Below, piece after piece: positions 16,775-27,163 of a DNA stretch of 64,000 nt; positions within the stretch are counted from its first letter, which is position 1, and every line of letters starts with the position of its first letter. The translations under genes were made by a program, and so were the position numbers. Source of the stretch: Oceanobacillus sojae (lineage in GTDB: Bacteria; Bacillota; Bacilli; Bacillales; Amphibacillaceae). The notes under the pieces are model-generated. The model made no database searches, was not told where the DNA came from, and saw nothing but the letters and a program-made list of their open reading frames with translations. The stretch lies in contig NZ_LT727809.1 in NCBI RefSeq assembly GCF_900162665.1, forward strand, positions 62,001 through 126,000, given 5' to 3'.

Positions 16775-17596
16775 TTATAAGAAAATCAATACCAGGATCC
16801 CGACGACTACACAGTAGTATGCAAAATACTCCAATTTTCCATGGCGCATAATGTTCATAAACCATTTTAGAGCAAAATAACTGGCAATAAATGCTGTAAT
16901 AAATGCTACCACGTAAGGTGCCCACAGATAGCTCATTGCCGGATCTTTGGCAATTTCAGGAATTTCAAGAATAGCTGTTCCGAGACTTACCGGGATATAA
17001 AGCAGGAAAGAAAATCGTAAAGCTGTTTCCTTCTTCATTCCTACGAGCATAGAAGCAACGATAGTCGCCCCAGATCTGCTTATTCCCGGGGTTACAGCAA
17101 TAGATTGAACAAGTCCGACAATAATGGCGTCCTTTGTTGACAAATCTCCATCCTGTTTACGCCCTCTAAGATTACGGATGATCCAAAGAGCAAGAGCGGT
17201 AATTAATAATGTGATTCCGACTACGTTTGTGCCGCTTAACGCCTCACCCAGTGCATCACCAAATAATACGCCGATAACTCCCACTGGAATGGTTGCAATA
17301 ACAAGATAAACAACAAACATAAAGTCGCTTTTGGCGGCTTTATCCCCTTTAAATAAGAATTTCCATGTGTTAACAATTAAACGAATAATATCTTTTCGGT
17401 AAATCAGCATAACCGCCAGAAGGGAAGCGAAGTTCACAAAAATCTCAAAAGAAAGTCCTCTGGCTTCAATATTGAACAGTTCTCTGACGATGATTAAGTG
17501 CCCGCTGGAGGAAACCGGAATTGGCTCGGTGACACCCTGGACAACGCCAAGAATAAAATACTGAATCAGTGTCCATAAATTACTTAAAGCATCCAT
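16775..17596 (-). CDS. uppP: Undecaprenyl-diphosphatase UppP (BacA)
   Basis: A 273-residue polytopic membrane enzyme with about eight membrane helices. Both family signatures are intact: [18 protein letters not shown] near residue 18-35 (catalytic glutamate and serine/histidine) and GISRSGATI about 170-178 (arginine). It recycles undecaprenyl pyrophosphate to the monophosphate lipid carrier of wall synthesis, giving low-level bacitracin resistance as a side effect. It is a single gene with a bidirectional terminator. A short fragment, CATTTTTTGAACAC, about 40 bases upstream resembles the terminus of the MITE-like family. Confidence 0.96.
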   Translation of the reverse strand: MDALSNLWTLIQYFILGVVQGVTEPIPVSSSGHLIIVRELFNIEARGLSFEIFVNFASLLAVMLIYRKDIIRLIVNTWKFLFKGDKAAKSDFMFVVYLVIATIPVGVIGVLFGDALGEALSGTNVVGITLLITALALWIIRNLRGRKQDGDLSTKDAIIVGLVQSIAVTPGISRSGATIVASMLVGMKKETALRFSFLLYIPVSLGTAILEIPEIAKDPAMSYLWAPYVVAFITAFIASYFALKWFMNIMRHGKLEYFAYYCVVVGILVLIFL

Positions 17597-17796
17597 TTTT
17601 AATACCTTCCTTTATTTTTTCTATGATTGTACAGCCATTTTTTGAACACGCTAATATATTAGAGCTGTCAGCTTAAGAGCTGGCATCCGCCTATTTCAAT
17701 TCAGAAGCATGTCCTTTTATGTAAATATGCTGAAAAATACAAATGTAGAACTTTTATTTAACAACTAAGCTTCACAAATGTTTTTTAGAAATATAG

Positions 17797-17832
17797 AAAC
17801 CCCCTGTCGCATATATTTAGACAAGGGGTTTT
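17797..17832. terminator. Terminator of the YjzD-like gene
   Basis: AAACCCCCTGTC (17797-17808) pairs with GACAAGGGGTTT (17820-17831), immediately downstream of the stop on the minus strand. Confidence 0.8.
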
Positions 17833-17834
17833 AC

Positions 17835-18011
17835 TTACTCGGTATCCTCTTTTAGAACAAAACCGGCTAAAGCAAAAACGGCTAATACAAAGATGCCTGC
17901 TAAAATAAGTGCATCACGTATAACAAACGGTTCTGCCCCCATGCTTGTCAGTACATAAGAGACTGCTAAAGAAATTACAACAGCCCAAAAAATAGTCATA
18001 ATGTAACGCAT
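17835..18011 (-). CDS. YjzD-like DUF2929 small membrane protein
   Basis: A 58-residue protein with two membrane helices (about residues 5-25 and 33-53) and a short charged tail, beginning MRYIMTIFWAVVIS. It resembles the DUF2929 family, and its position next to yjaU-med-fabH fits B. subtilis yjzD. GAGGTGG lies 6 bases before the ATG, and a terminator stands right after the stop, so it is a real monocistronic gene despite its small size. Function is unknown. Confidence 0.75.
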   Translation of the reverse strand: MRYIMTIFWAVVISLAVSYVLTSMGAEPFVIRDALILAGIFVLAVFALAGFVLKEDTE

Positions 18012-18252
18012 AAGTCCACCTCACTTTACTAACTTGTCTAAGACATATCATAAATATTATTCTAACATGAAAAGCCTTTCGTTGCTTTAAACATTCTAAA
18101 AAATTCATGAAAAATTAATAATAATATAATCTGGCTGTTTTTTTGAATTTTACAAATGTAGATGTGTGCATAAAAATTTACACTGTCTCTATTGGATTAT
18201 GTTTAAAAAGAGCCCGATTAAAAGCCTATCTCTATAAAGGAGTGTTTTTTCC

Positions 18253-18855
18253 ATGAGAATATTAGTTATTCCCCATAATCATTGGGTTGGATACCATGTT
18301 GTGACAAAATTATTGGATGAAGGCTGCCAGGTTGAAGGCATCCGGGATGCAAGAAATGATACCGGACTGGAGGATTTTTTTGGCAGGAACAGTCATTTTC
18401 GGGAAATTGATCAAGCAGTAAACCATTATGAACTCGCTATTGTCATTGATGATTCAGCGACGAAAAATATAAAGGAAAATGCTGAGAAAATATTTCACAT
18501 TCAAACAGATACCAGCCTGAAAATTGTACCGGATAATATGAACACCTCAGTGATTTCAGTGCCATATCTTATTGGAGAAGGCATGGAAATAAATGAGACT
18601 GGATTAGTTATGGACGGCAGACTTATTCCTTATACAGATAAAGATTGGGAGAACAATGCTATTTATATTACCGATTTTTTAAATGTATTGATACAATGGA
18701 TAAAAATGACTCATTTGCCTAAATTAATTGAAGTTACTTCCGTTAACAATAACTTAACAAACACAAAAGTTGAAAAAAAACAGGTTCTGCTGGAAAATAG
18801 AAATATAAAGGAAGCAATAAAAACAATAAAAACATTTAATAAGCGATTTCTGTAA
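18253..18855 (+). CDS. yjaU: YjaU-like Rossmann-fold protein
   Basis: A 200-residue protein beginning MRILVIPHNHWVGYHVVTKL, a Rossmann-type beta-alpha opening of the extended NAD(P)-dependent epimerase style, but the usual GxxGxxG loop is replaced by PHNHWVGYH and the protein is short. By position (directly upstream of med) it corresponds to B. subtilis yjaU. Enzymatic activity is doubtful. A Lys/Asn-rich C-terminal tail (about 160-200) has no obvious fold. AAAGGAG lies upstream of ATG 18253. It is separated from med by only four bases, so the two are cotranscribed. Confidence 0.75.
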   Translation: MRILVIPHNHWVGYHVVTKLLDEGCQVEGIRDARNDTGLEDFFGRNSHFREIDQAVNHYELAIVIDDSATKNIKENAEKIFHIQTDTSLKIVPDNMNTSVISVPYLIGEGMEINETGLVMDGRLIPYTDKDWENNAIYITDFLNVLIQWIKMTHLPKLIEVTSVNNNLTNTKVEKKQVLLENRNIKEAIKTIKTFNKRFL

Positions 18856-18859
18856 GAGA

Positions 18860-19831
18860 ATGGGTGTGCTATGGGTGAAATATATCTACTATTTAATAAT
18901 GCTTCTATTCATAATTTGCACGCTGCCAGCTTGTTCCTATTTTGAAACAGGTGAAATACAAAATGTCGGTTTTATAACGGATGCAGAAATAGATAATAAT
19001 CCTTGGACAGAACAAGGATACCAAGCGATGCAGGAGATAGGCGATAAATACGATGTCGATGTGTTTTATGAAGAGAATATAGAAACAATGCATCAGGTGC
19101 AGCAGGCTGTCGACGAGTTTGTAAATGATGGTGTTAACTTAATTTATGGACACAGCAATATTTACGGAGAGTATTTTATGACGTTGGCAGAGAGTTATCC
19201 TGATGTTCATTTTGTGTATGTAAATGGAGGAGAATCACGGGAAAATGTAACTTCCATTAATTTTAATGCACATGCAATGGGATTTTTTGCAGGGATGATT
19301 GCCGGCCATATGACGAGCAGTAATGACATAGGCATTATTGCTGCCTATGTCTGGCAACCGGAGATAGAGGGCTTCTTTGAAGGAGTTAAATACGTAAACA
19401 AAGAGGCTGATATAAAATTTGATTATATAAATGATTGGAATAATGTTGATCTTGCTCTGGAAAAATATAATGAAATGGAGCAGCAGGGGGTAGACATTTT
19501 TTACCCGATCGGAGACTCTTTTAGTGAAAGCATCATAAAAAAGGCAGAGAATGATGGTCTTTTTGCAATTGGTTATATGATGGATCAGAAGGAGGTTGCT
19601 CCTGACGCTGTTTTGACCAGTACCATTCAACATATTGGCGAATTGTATAAATCAGTAGCAGATGATTTTAATAAACAGGACCTGGAAGGGAAAATTTACA
19701 CCTATGATTTTAAGGATGGTTATATCTCCCTTGGTGAGCTTCATTCCTCTATCCCTGGGCATGTAAAAATGCAAGTAGAAGAAGATATCGAAGAATATAT
19801 TGAAACAGGTCTGTTGCCAAACGAATATTAA
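18860..19831 (+). CDS. med: Med, BMP-family lipoprotein, positive regulator of comK
   Basis: A 323-residue lipoprotein with a hydrophobic signal and lipobox TLPAC (cysteine about residue 26), followed by a BMP/purine-binding-like solute-binding core (FITDAEIDNNPWTEQGYQAM, YVNGG, AHAMGFFAGMIAGH, YPIGDS, SLGELHSSIPGHV). In B. subtilis Med affects competence through comK; the binding fold suggests a ligand such as a nucleoside. No convincing RBS is seen at ATG 18860, so translational coupling to yjaU is likely. comZ, which follows med in B. subtilis, is absent: only 135 bases separate med from fabH. Confidence 0.85.
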   Translation: MGVLWVKYIYYLIMLLFIICTLPACSYFETGEIQNVGFITDAEIDNNPWTEQGYQAMQEIGDKYDVDVFYEENIETMHQVQQAVDEFVNDGVNLIYGHSNIYGEYFMTLAESYPDVHFVYVNGGESRENVTSINFNAHAMGFFAGMIAGHMTSSNDIGIIAAYVWQPEIEGFFEGVKYVNKEADIKFDYINDWNNVDLALEKYNEMEQQGVDIFYPIGDSFSESIIKKAENDGLFAIGYMMDQKEVAPDAVLTSTIQHIGELYKSVADDFNKQDLEGKIYTYDFKDGYISLGELHSSIPGHVKMQVEEDIEEYIETGLLPNEY

Positions 19832-19879
19832 CAAAGCGATTGGGTAGTACGGTTTCATTGGGAAAGCCGAAATTGTAAC

Positions 19880-19924
19880 TTGCTATCCAATTCATTTTGG
19901 CTTAAAATTAGTACCAAGTCATAA
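19880..19924 (+). promoter_or_regulatory. fabHF promoter with FapR operator
   Basis: TTGCTA (19880-19885), a 17-base spacer and TAAAAT (19903-19908). TTAGTACCAAGTCATAA (19908-19924) overlaps the start region and closely matches the FapR operator TTAGTACCTAGTCTTAA. FapR represses fatty-acid synthesis genes until malonyl-CoA accumulates, and fabHA-fabF is a known target in B. subtilis. fapR itself is not in the window. Confidence 0.85.
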
Positions 19925-19966
19925 TGTTTGATAGTAATGTTATATATAGAAGGGGAGCGCGGTTAA

Positions 19967-20905
19967 ATGAGTATCGGTATTTTAGGGACCGGCCACTATT
20001 TACCTACAAATGTAGTTACAAATAATGATTTAGAGAAAATTGTTGATACCAACGATGAATGGATTCGAACCAGAACAGGAATCCTTGAAAGAAGGTTAGC
20101 TACAGACGATATTGATACTTCCGATATGGCGTATCACGCATCCGTAGAAGCGTTAAAAGAAGCAGATGTAAAGGCAGAGGATATTGATTTAATCCTGGTA
20201 GCAACAGTAACACCAGATACAGCTTTTCCTTCGATTGCTTGTCTGATTCAAGATAGATTGGGAGCTGTAAACGCAGCCGCGATGGATATAGGTGCAGCCT
20301 GTGCCGGATTTATGTATGGTGTTATTACGGCGAATCAATTTATCGCTGCAGGTACATACAAAAATGTACTCGTTGTGGGGACTGAAAAGCTGTCTAAAAT
20401 TACAGACTGGACAGATCGTTCCACATGTGTTTTATTTGGTGATGGCGCCGGAGCAGCAGTAATTGGTGAGGTATCTGAAGGGAAAGGCATACTTTCATTT
20501 GAACTTGGTGCAAATGGTGCCGGCGGCAAAGAACTTTACTTAAATAAAGAAGACCATATAATAATGAATGGAAGAGAAGTTTTTAAATTTGCAGTGAGAC
20601 AGATGCCTGAATCTACAATAAATGTTGTTGAAAAAATAGGACTGTCCCGTGAAGATGTTGATTACCTTGTTCCACATCAGGCAAATATTCGAATCATGGA
20701 AGCAGCAAGAGAACGATTGGGGATTTCCGAGGATAAAATGGCGAAAACCATTGAACGTTTTGGAAATAATTCTTCTGCTTCGATTCCTATGGCTTTATCT
20801 GAAGCAGTAAAAGAGGGTAAAATAAAAGATAATGATTTAATAGTATTAGTAGGATTTGGGGGAGGCTTGACCTGGGGAGCGGTTGCGATGCGCTGGGGCA
20901 GGTAA
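19967..20905 (+). CDS. fabH: Beta-ketoacyl-ACP synthase III
   Basis: A 312-residue thiolase-fold enzyme starting fatty-acid elongation by condensing acyl-CoA with malonyl-ACP. The catalytic cysteine is in [12 protein letters not shown] (about residue 112), the histidine in VPHQANIRI (about 240) and the asparagine in [12 protein letters not shown] (about 270). N-terminal [13 protein letters not shown] is typical. GGGGAG precedes ATG 19967. It is first in a two-gene fabH-fabF operon under the FapR-type operator. In Bacillus FabH prefers branched-chain primers, which I infer but cannot read from sequence. Confidence 0.97.
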   Translation: MSIGILGTGHYLPTNVVTNNDLEKIVDTNDEWIRTRTGILERRLATDDIDTSDMAYHASVEALKEADVKAEDIDLILVATVTPDTAFPSIACLIQDRLGAVNAAAMDIGAACAGFMYGVITANQFIAAGTYKNVLVVGTEKLSKITDWTDRSTCVLFGDGAGAAVIGEVSEGKGILSFELGANGAGGKELYLNKEDHIIMNGREVFKFAVRQMPESTINVVEKIGLSREDVDYLVPHQANIRIMEAARERLGISEDKMAKTIERFGNNSSASIPMALSEAVKEGKIKDNDLIVLVGFGGGLTWGAVAMRWGR

Positions 20906-20935
20906 GTCTCATCTAGTAAAAGGAGGATATAAATC

Positions 20936-22174
20936 GTGGGAAAAAGAGTCGTAATAACTGGGCTTGGGGCAGTAACTCCTGTCGGAAATGATGTTTCTAC
21001 GATGTGGGAAAGCATCATTCACGGGAAGTCTGGTATTGATTTTGTAACAAAGGTGGATAAAGAATTATTCACAGCTAAAGCAGCTGCAGAAGTGAAGGAT
21101 TTCGATCCGGCTGCGTATATGGAGAAGAAAGATGCACGTAAGATGGATCCATTTACGCAATATGCTGTAGCGGCTGCGAAAATGGCAGTGGAAGATGCAA
21201 ATTTAGAAATTACTGATGAAAATGCAGATCGAATCGGTGTCTGGATTGGATCCGGCATTGGCGGTATGAAGACTTGGGAGGATCAGCATTCCAAGTTTTT
21301 GGATAAAGGTGCTAAACGTGTCAGTCCATTTTTCGTACCAATGATGATTCCTGATATGGCTGCAGGACAAGTATCTATTCAATTAGGCGCCAAAGGAATT
21401 AACGCTTGTACCGTAACTGCCTGCTCTTCCGGTGCGAACTCCATTGGAGATGCCTTCAAAGTAATTCAGCGTGGAGATGCTGATGCAATGATTACCGGTG
21501 GTACAGAAGCACCTATCAGTGACATGGCATTTGCAGGATTTACTTCTGCAAAAGCGCTAAGCACGACAGAAGATCCGAAGAAAGCAAGCCGCCCGTTTGA
21601 TAAAGAAAGAAATGGGTTTGTAATGGGGGAAGGTTCAGGCATTCTTATTTTAGAATCACTTGAATCTGCCAAGGCGCGCGGTGCTAAGATTTATGCAGAA
21701 ATTGTCGGTTATGGAGCAACCGGGGATGCGTTCCATATAACAGCACCGGCAGAAAATGGAGAAGGTGCTGCCCGTGCAATGCAGCATGCAATTGATGATG
21801 CAGAGCTGAATTCTGATGATATTGATTATCTGAATGCACATGGAACAAGCACGAATTTGAATGATAAATATGAAACAGAGGCAATTAAAACTGTCTTTGG
21901 TGAAAAAGCCTCCAGCTTAGCAATTTCTTCAACCAAATCAATGACAGGTCACTTACTGGGAGCGGCGGGAGCTATTGAAGCGATTATTTCCATTAAAGCA
22001 ATTGTTGATGGAATTGTTCCTCCAACAATCAATTATGAACATCCAGATCCTGAATGTGATTTAGATTATGTACCAAATGAAGCCAGAAAACAGGAAGTTA
22101 ATGCAGTAATTAGTAACTCATTAGGTTTCGGCGGACATAATGTAGCGCTTATCTTTAAAAAATATGAAGCATAA
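20936..22174 (+). CDS. fabF: Beta-ketoacyl-ACP synthase II
   Basis: A 412-residue elongating condensing enzyme. The Cys-His-His triad is visible in [13 protein letters not shown] (about residue 163), [11 protein letters not shown] (about 303) and [16 protein letters not shown] (about 340). The glycine-rich end [15 protein letters not shown] is present. A GTG start at 20936 follows AAAGGAGG with good spacing. It lies 30 bases after fabH, with a terminator right after the stop. It carries out the malonyl-ACP condensation steps of chain elongation in the cytoplasm. Confidence 0.97.
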   Translation: MGKRVVITGLGAVTPVGNDVSTMWESIIHGKSGIDFVTKVDKELFTAKAAAEVKDFDPAAYMEKKDARKMDPFTQYAVAAAKMAVEDANLEITDENADRIGVWIGSGIGGMKTWEDQHSKFLDKGAKRVSPFFVPMMIPDMAAGQVSIQLGAKGINACTVTACSSGANSIGDAFKVIQRGDADAMITGGTEAPISDMAFAGFTSAKALSTTEDPKKASRPFDKERNGFVMGEGSGILILESLESAKARGAKIYAEIVGYGATGDAFHITAPAENGEGAARAMQHAIDDAELNSDDIDYLNAHGTSTNLNDKYETEAIKTVFGEKASSLAISSTKSMTGHLLGAAGAIEAIISIKAIVDGIVPPTINYEHPDPECDLDYVPNEARKQEVNAVISNSLGFGGHNVALIFKKYEA

Positions 22175-22181
22175 TGATAAG

Positions 22182-22216
22182 AAGCTTATCTCTAAAAAGA
22201 GATAGGCTTTTTTTAG
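22182..22216 (+). terminator. Terminator of fabHF
   Basis: AAGCTTATCTCT pairs with AGAGATAGGCTT around AAAA and is followed by seven T. Confidence 0.85.
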
Positions 22217-22293
22217 ATTTTATAAAACCTCGTATTTTTCGGTGGACAAGCACATAGAATGACAGTAAATGGACAAGCAAGTGAGGCGAAACT

Positions 22294-22500
22294 ATGGGGG
22301 CTTTCTTTTTATTTTTAGTCGGGTTTGGAATGACAGTTACAGGAAGCGTTACGATTATAGCTTATTTCAATTTTCTCCCCGCCGGATTAACCTGGGCAGA
22401 CTATTTTATTTTTATAGCTGGAAGGCTGGAGTGTTACTTTTTCCCTTTGGGATTACTGCTTTTATTGATTTCACTCCGGCATTTTAACATAGAAAAATAA
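22294..22500 (+). CDS. Small two-helix membrane protein, unknown
   Basis: A 68-residue protein with two predicted membrane helices (about residues 3-28 and 37-62), opening MGAFFLFLVGFGMTVTGSVT. I do not recognise the family with confidence. A GTGAGG motif upstream is a modest RBS. It sits between fabF and yjbA where B. subtilis carries other genes. The reading frame is clean, the hydrophobic pattern is consistent and a lysine ends the chain, which is why I accept it. Confidence 0.6.
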   Translation: MGAFFLFLVGFGMTVTGSVTIIAYFNFLPAGLTWADYFIFIAGRLECYFFPLGLLLLLISLRHFNIEK

Positions 22501-22552
22501 GGGATTTCGCATAAAAATATGGGAGATGGTCATAATGTATTTTAACCTTCAT

Positions 22553-22616
22553 GTTCAAAAGGAAGTAATAAACGTCACAGTATGACCTAAAGTTTGAACA
22601 TACTCCTCTTTTGAAC
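22553..22616. repeat. 64-bp inverted-repeat element
   Basis: GTTCAAAAGGAAGTA at the left end and, reading the other strand, GTTCAAAAGAGGAGTA at the right; the outer nine bases pair perfectly. An additional internal TTTGAAC occurs at 22593. It lies in the yjbA leader. The ends begin GTTCAAAA like those of the MITE-like family, but the interior is unrelated. Confidence 0.5.
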
Positions 22617-22654
22617 TAAGAGATATTAAATGGAAGATAAGGTGGGGTTAGGAA

Positions 22655-23416
22655 ATGTTATATTTACATGATGCTTGGGTAAATTGGTTTGAAGGGGAAG
22701 AGAACGGATATAATGTATGCCCCTTCCATGAATGGCGGAAGTCTGATTCAATTGAATTATTAGATCAAGTTCCGCTGCTGTACATATCGAGTGAGCTTTT
22801 CGAATACATTGAAAACGATATTCGTGAACTCCCGAAAGATTTACTCGATAGTATTTACAAAAGAGCGACAATAAGAAAAGGTCAAAAAAGAACGGTACTG
22901 GAATATGCTGCTGTAGTAACAGACGGTGCGGAAATACTTGCTTTTGATACGGCAGGATATTATATTCCTGTAAGAAAGAGCAGGTTAATTCCAAGACAGG
23001 AACAATTAGTTTACAGCATGATTGAAAAAGCAGAGCAAAAAACGTATGCATTTAATAATGAGAATTATCAAAAGGATTATCATATGCTGTCTATGCCGCC
23101 ATCTTTTATTCATGGGCTGACAAGAAGAGAACGTCAGCTTAAGCAGCTGTTAATGATTGGTTTAGATCAATTAAAGACAACAAATAATAAACAAGAGTTG
23201 AGATACTGGCTTACGGAATGGGACCCTAAAAAATACCCTTCTATCAAATATATGAATGAACAGGAAGTTTGGGAGGCGCTGTATAACGGCTTGAAGGATG
23301 GCTGGAGCCCAGCTCATGAAGAGCTTTGCAGAAAACTAATCCGTGGACAGGCTTTTTTGGAAAAAATGTGGGAATCTGAAATGGAATCGGAAGAAAATAC
23401 GTCGAAGCAAAATTAA
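22655..23416 (+). CDS. yjbA: YjbA-like DUF3603 protein
   Basis: A 253-residue cytoplasmic protein of the DUF3603/YjbA family, opening [20 protein letters not shown] and containing [17 protein letters not shown] and [18 protein letters not shown]. The gene lies directly upstream of convergent trpS, as yjbA does in B. subtilis. No catalytic motif is recognised and the function is unknown. AAGGTGGGG precedes the ATG. The shared terminator downstream separates it from trpS. Confidence 0.88.
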   Translation: MLYLHDAWVNWFEGEENGYNVCPFHEWRKSDSIELLDQVPLLYISSELFEYIENDIRELPKDLLDSIYKRATIRKGQKRTVLEYAAVVTDGAEILAFDTAGYYIPVRKSRLIPRQEQLVYSMIEKAEQKTYAFNNENYQKDYHMLSMPPSFIHGLTRRERQLKQLLMIGLDQLKTTNNKQELRYWLTEWDPKKYPSIKYMNEQEVWEALYNGLKDGWSPAHEELCRKLIRGQAFLEKMWESEMESEENTSKQN

Positions 23417-23460
23417 AAAAATCCAAGGGAACAGCAACATTTCGTTTCCTTGGATTTTTT
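23415..23460. terminator. Bidirectional terminator between yjbA and trpS
   Basis: ATCCAAGGGAAC pairs with GTTTCCTTGGAT (one G:T), flanked by A6 and T6 tracts. Confidence 0.85.
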
Positions 23461-23519
23461 CATTAGTTTTAGTTCAGACACCTGCATATTTAAACAGGCC
23501 TGTTTAACGTTTTTGATTT

Positions 23520-24527
<1,008 letters not shown>

Positions 24528-24649
24528 TTATTTAAAAGCAGAAAAGATATTTGTTATTCATGCTTCAGCTGACTGGAGCATTTTTCAAAGAAACAATGTC
24601 CTTTACTTGATATAAGCTGGGATTGGTTGAAGTATTTCCCAGGCAATAA

Positions 24650-24891
24650 AAAAAGCCCACTCATTCCCAAAAAATAGGGACGAATGAACCGCGTTGCCAC
24701 CCTGATTATTCTATAAATAGAATCACTTCATTGTTAAAATAAAGCTCCAAAGCCCAATTCCATCTTACCTTGATACTTGTTTGCAGCACCACAAGCTCTC
24801 TAAAAATCAGCGGGAAAGATGTACTATAACTTCTTCAATGCTTCTCATATTAAATTAAGTATATTATAAATTTATTTTTGACAAATTGCAA
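24650..24891 (-). promoter_or_regulatory. T-box riboswitch and promoter of trpS
   Basis: On the minus strand TTGCAA (24891-24886), a 17-base spacer and TATAAT (24868-24863) form the promoter. The leader carries a TGG tryptophan specifier in GGAATTGGGC (specifier at 24756-24754), the T-box AGGGTGGCAACGCGG (24703-24689) and a terminator with CATTCGTCCC pairing to GGGAATG and a run of T (to about 24650). Uncharged tRNA-Trp would favour read-through into trpS. Confidence 0.92.
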
Positions 24892-25039
24892 GCAGTCTAT
24901 GCAAGTATTTGGAAAATGACAAAATGTAAGGTCCTATTCTAAAATAAAACTTTTTTCCACTTTTTTCGAGTTTTCCTTTTAAAAAATACTATCATTCCTT
25001 TATACTAATATTAAAATACATATGTAGGAGATTGATTGG

Positions 25040-26266
25040 ATGAGGAAATGGAAGAGCCTGTTAGTAAGCTTTGCTGTTGCTGGTGCGGCATTTACCGGGC
25101 TGGGACAAGCAAATGTAGTTCATGCAGAGGATGGGGTGGATGTTGAAGCAAAATCGCATAAAGAACGAACGACCGGTTTAACAGAAATTGATCTGTCTCA
25201 GCGGTTTAGCCGCTTCGTCATTACATCTGATTATAACTTTACATACCCGGATGCAGTACGGGGAATCTATGTAACTGGGAATTCTGCTGGCGGAGAGAAG
25301 ATGGAAAGTTTAATAGATTTGGTGTCTTCAACGGATTTAAACTCAATGGTAATTGATGTGAAAGAGGATTACGGTCATATCACTTTTGCTCCTGAAGAAG
25401 GATTGGTGTATGAAGATATAGGAACAACATTTATTTCTGATCCTGATGCAATGATGGAACGATTGGAGGAGGAAGAGATTTATCCAATTGCGCGTATTGT
25501 TGTTTTTAAAGATAATATCTTAGCTGAAGCCCGCCCTGATCTATCCTATAAAGAAAACGGAGAAGTATGGAAGAATGGAAAAGGGGACGCTTTTGTCAAT
25601 CCATTTGAAAAAGAAGTCTGGGAGTATAATGTAGAAATTGCTAAAATGGCAGCAGAAATGGGCTTTAAAGAAATTCAATTTGATTATGTCCGTTTCCCGG
25701 AAGGCTTTGAAACAAGAGATGAAGACTTAGAGTACTCCATGGGAGATTATGCAGATTTGGATATGGATAATACTCAAAAGCGTGTCCAGGCGGTCACAGA
25801 TTTTGTTGATTACGCCCATGAGGAACTAAGCGATTATGATGTTGATGTATCTGTGGATATTTTCGGGTATGCTGCAACAATTGAAGAAACACCGGGAATT
25901 GGTCAAAACTTCTCGAAAATCTCAGAGAATGTGGATATTATTTCATCTATGATTTATCCAAGCCATTGGGGTTCTTACTTTGGAATTTCCAATCCGGATG
26001 AAGAACCATATGCTCTCGTCGATGAGTACTCTAAGGTGGAAAATGAAGTATTGGGTGCTTTAGATAATCCGCCGGTATCCCGTCCATGGCTTCAGGATTT
26101 CAGCGCCCCATGGCTATACAGCGGACCGACATTCCAGTACGGTAAAGAAGAAGTAGAAGCACAAATTAAGGCGTTGTATGAGAATGGTATCGATGAATAT
26201 TTATTATGGAACGCAGGTAATAATTATACAGAGAATGTAGATTATTTAATTGGTAAAGATGAGTAA
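25040..26266 (+). CDS. Secreted putative glycoside hydrolase (DUF4015)
   Basis: A 408-residue protein with a Sec signal peptide (positively charged MRKWK, hydrophobic core, cleavage near VHAED at about residue 31). The mature part has the DUF4015 GH-like TIM-barrel: VRGIYVTGNSAG, DLNSMVIDVKEDYG, YPIARIVVFKD, EIQFDYVRFPEGFE (candidate catalytic acid), VSVDIFGYAA, MIYPSHW, RPWLQDF and EYLLWNAGN. The substrate is unknown; a surface or wall-associated role is likely. No SLH or LysM domains are seen. The RBS is TAGGAG. It is a single gene with a terminator. Confidence 0.85.
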   Translation: MRKWKSLLVSFAVAGAAFTGLGQANVVHAEDGVDVEAKSHKERTTGLTEIDLSQRFSRFVITSDYNFTYPDAVRGIYVTGNSAGGEKMESLIDLVSSTDLNSMVIDVKEDYGHITFAPEEGLVYEDIGTTFISDPDAMMERLEEEEIYPIARIVVFKDNILAEARPDLSYKENGEVWKNGKGDAFVNPFEKEVWEYNVEIAKMAAEMGFKEIQFDYVRFPEGFETRDEDLEYSMGDYADLDMDNTQKRVQAVTDFVDYAHEELSDYDVDVSVDIFGYAATIEETPGIGQNFSKISENVDIISSMIYPSHWGSYFGISNPDEEPYALVDEYSKVENEVLGALDNPPVSRPWLQDFSAPWLYSGPTFQYGKEEVEAQIKALYENGIDEYLLWNAGNNYTENVDYLIGKDE

Positions 26267-26267
26267 T

Positions 26268-26298
26268 AAAAGCTGCAGGGCATGCTCTGCAGCTTTTT
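26268..26298 (+). terminator. Terminator after the DUF4015 gene
   Basis: AAAGCTGCAG pairs with CTGCAGCTTT around a loop that itself contains GCATGC, followed by T5. Confidence 0.85.
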
Positions 26299-26432
26299 AT
26301 TACTCTGGAGGTATCCTTTTTTGCTATTGTTATCAGGCAATCTCTTTTCTATCCTCTTCCCCCGGTATCATTTCACAATTAAAATGATATCGGTTATAAT
26401 GAAACGACAATAATCGAAAAGGAGCAACCTGA

Positions 26433-27029
26433 ATGAATTGGTATGAAAAACTGAACGATTATTTTCCGGTAGAAGAAATGAAATCGAAGAAGCATATGGA
26501 GTTATTGCTGGAAGAAAAGGGTGATGTCTATTTTAAAGATGAAAGCCCAAAGCATGTATTGATGTATGCGGAATTTGATACATTTATTTTTATCGATTAT
26601 CTATGGGTGTCATCGAACACACGCGGACAAGGTATTGGCCATCAATTGATGAATAAACTCAAGGAAAAAAATAAGGCAATTATTTTAGAAGTGGAGCCAA
26701 TTGATTATGAAGATACCGATACAGAAAAAAGATTAAAATTTTATTCCCGTGAGGATTTTCATCATGCAAGATCTATCGGATATAACCGCAAGTCATTGGC
26801 AACAAATGAAGAAACACCTATGGAGATTTTATATTGGTCACCACAGGATGATTCAGAAGAAGTAATTTATGGTCAAATGAAAAAAATGTATGAAGATATT
26901 CATACATATAAAGACAAAGAAATTTATGGGAAAAAATATCAGCCTTCTGAAGAGGTTCTGCATTATAATGAGGATGAAAAATCAGATAATCTTTTAGCTG
27001 GTATGCAAAAACGGAAGAAATCTAATTAA
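26433..27029 (+). CDS. yjbC: YjbC-like GNAT acetyltransferase
   Basis: A 198-residue protein. Residues about 40-110 form the GNAT core, with FIDYLWVSSNTRGQGIGHQLMN carrying the acetyl-CoA loop RGQGIGH. A C-terminal extension (about 140-198), rich in Glu/Lys, ends in a basic tail. B. subtilis yjbC lies just upstream of spx and is stress-linked; here the glnK-amtB pair is inserted between yjbC and spx. The substrate is unknown. AAAGGAG precedes ATG 26433 with good spacing. Confidence 0.85.
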   Translation: MNWYEKLNDYFPVEEMKSKKHMELLLEEKGDVYFKDESPKHVLMYAEFDTFIFIDYLWVSSNTRGQGIGHQLMNKLKEKNKAIILEVEPIDYEDTDTEKRLKFYSREDFHHARSIGYNRKSLATNEETPMEILYWSPQDDSEEVIYGQMKKMYEDIHTYKDKEIYGKKYQPSEEVLHYNEDEKSDNLLAGMQKRKKSN

Positions 27030-27122
27030 ATGTAAATGTGAAGCGGAAATGGAGAATGCCACCTTTGAAGAGATGGTGTCTTCTATTTTAAGTGAAAAAA
27101 TAGTAAGCCTGTTAAATAAGTA

Positions 27123-27157
27123 AAGAAAAGCTGCAGAATCTGTTCTGCAGCTTTTCT
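27123..27157. terminator. Bidirectional terminator between yjbC and amtB
   Basis: AAGAAAAGCTGCAGA pairs with TCTGCAGCTTTTCTT around a 5-base loop. Confidence 0.85.
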
Positions 27158-27163
27158 TCATAC

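Noticed and set aside
17634-17680. A fourth copy of the MITE-like family near uppP
   Set aside because: Only the terminus-like CATTTTTTGAACAC is present, with no second end or shared interior.
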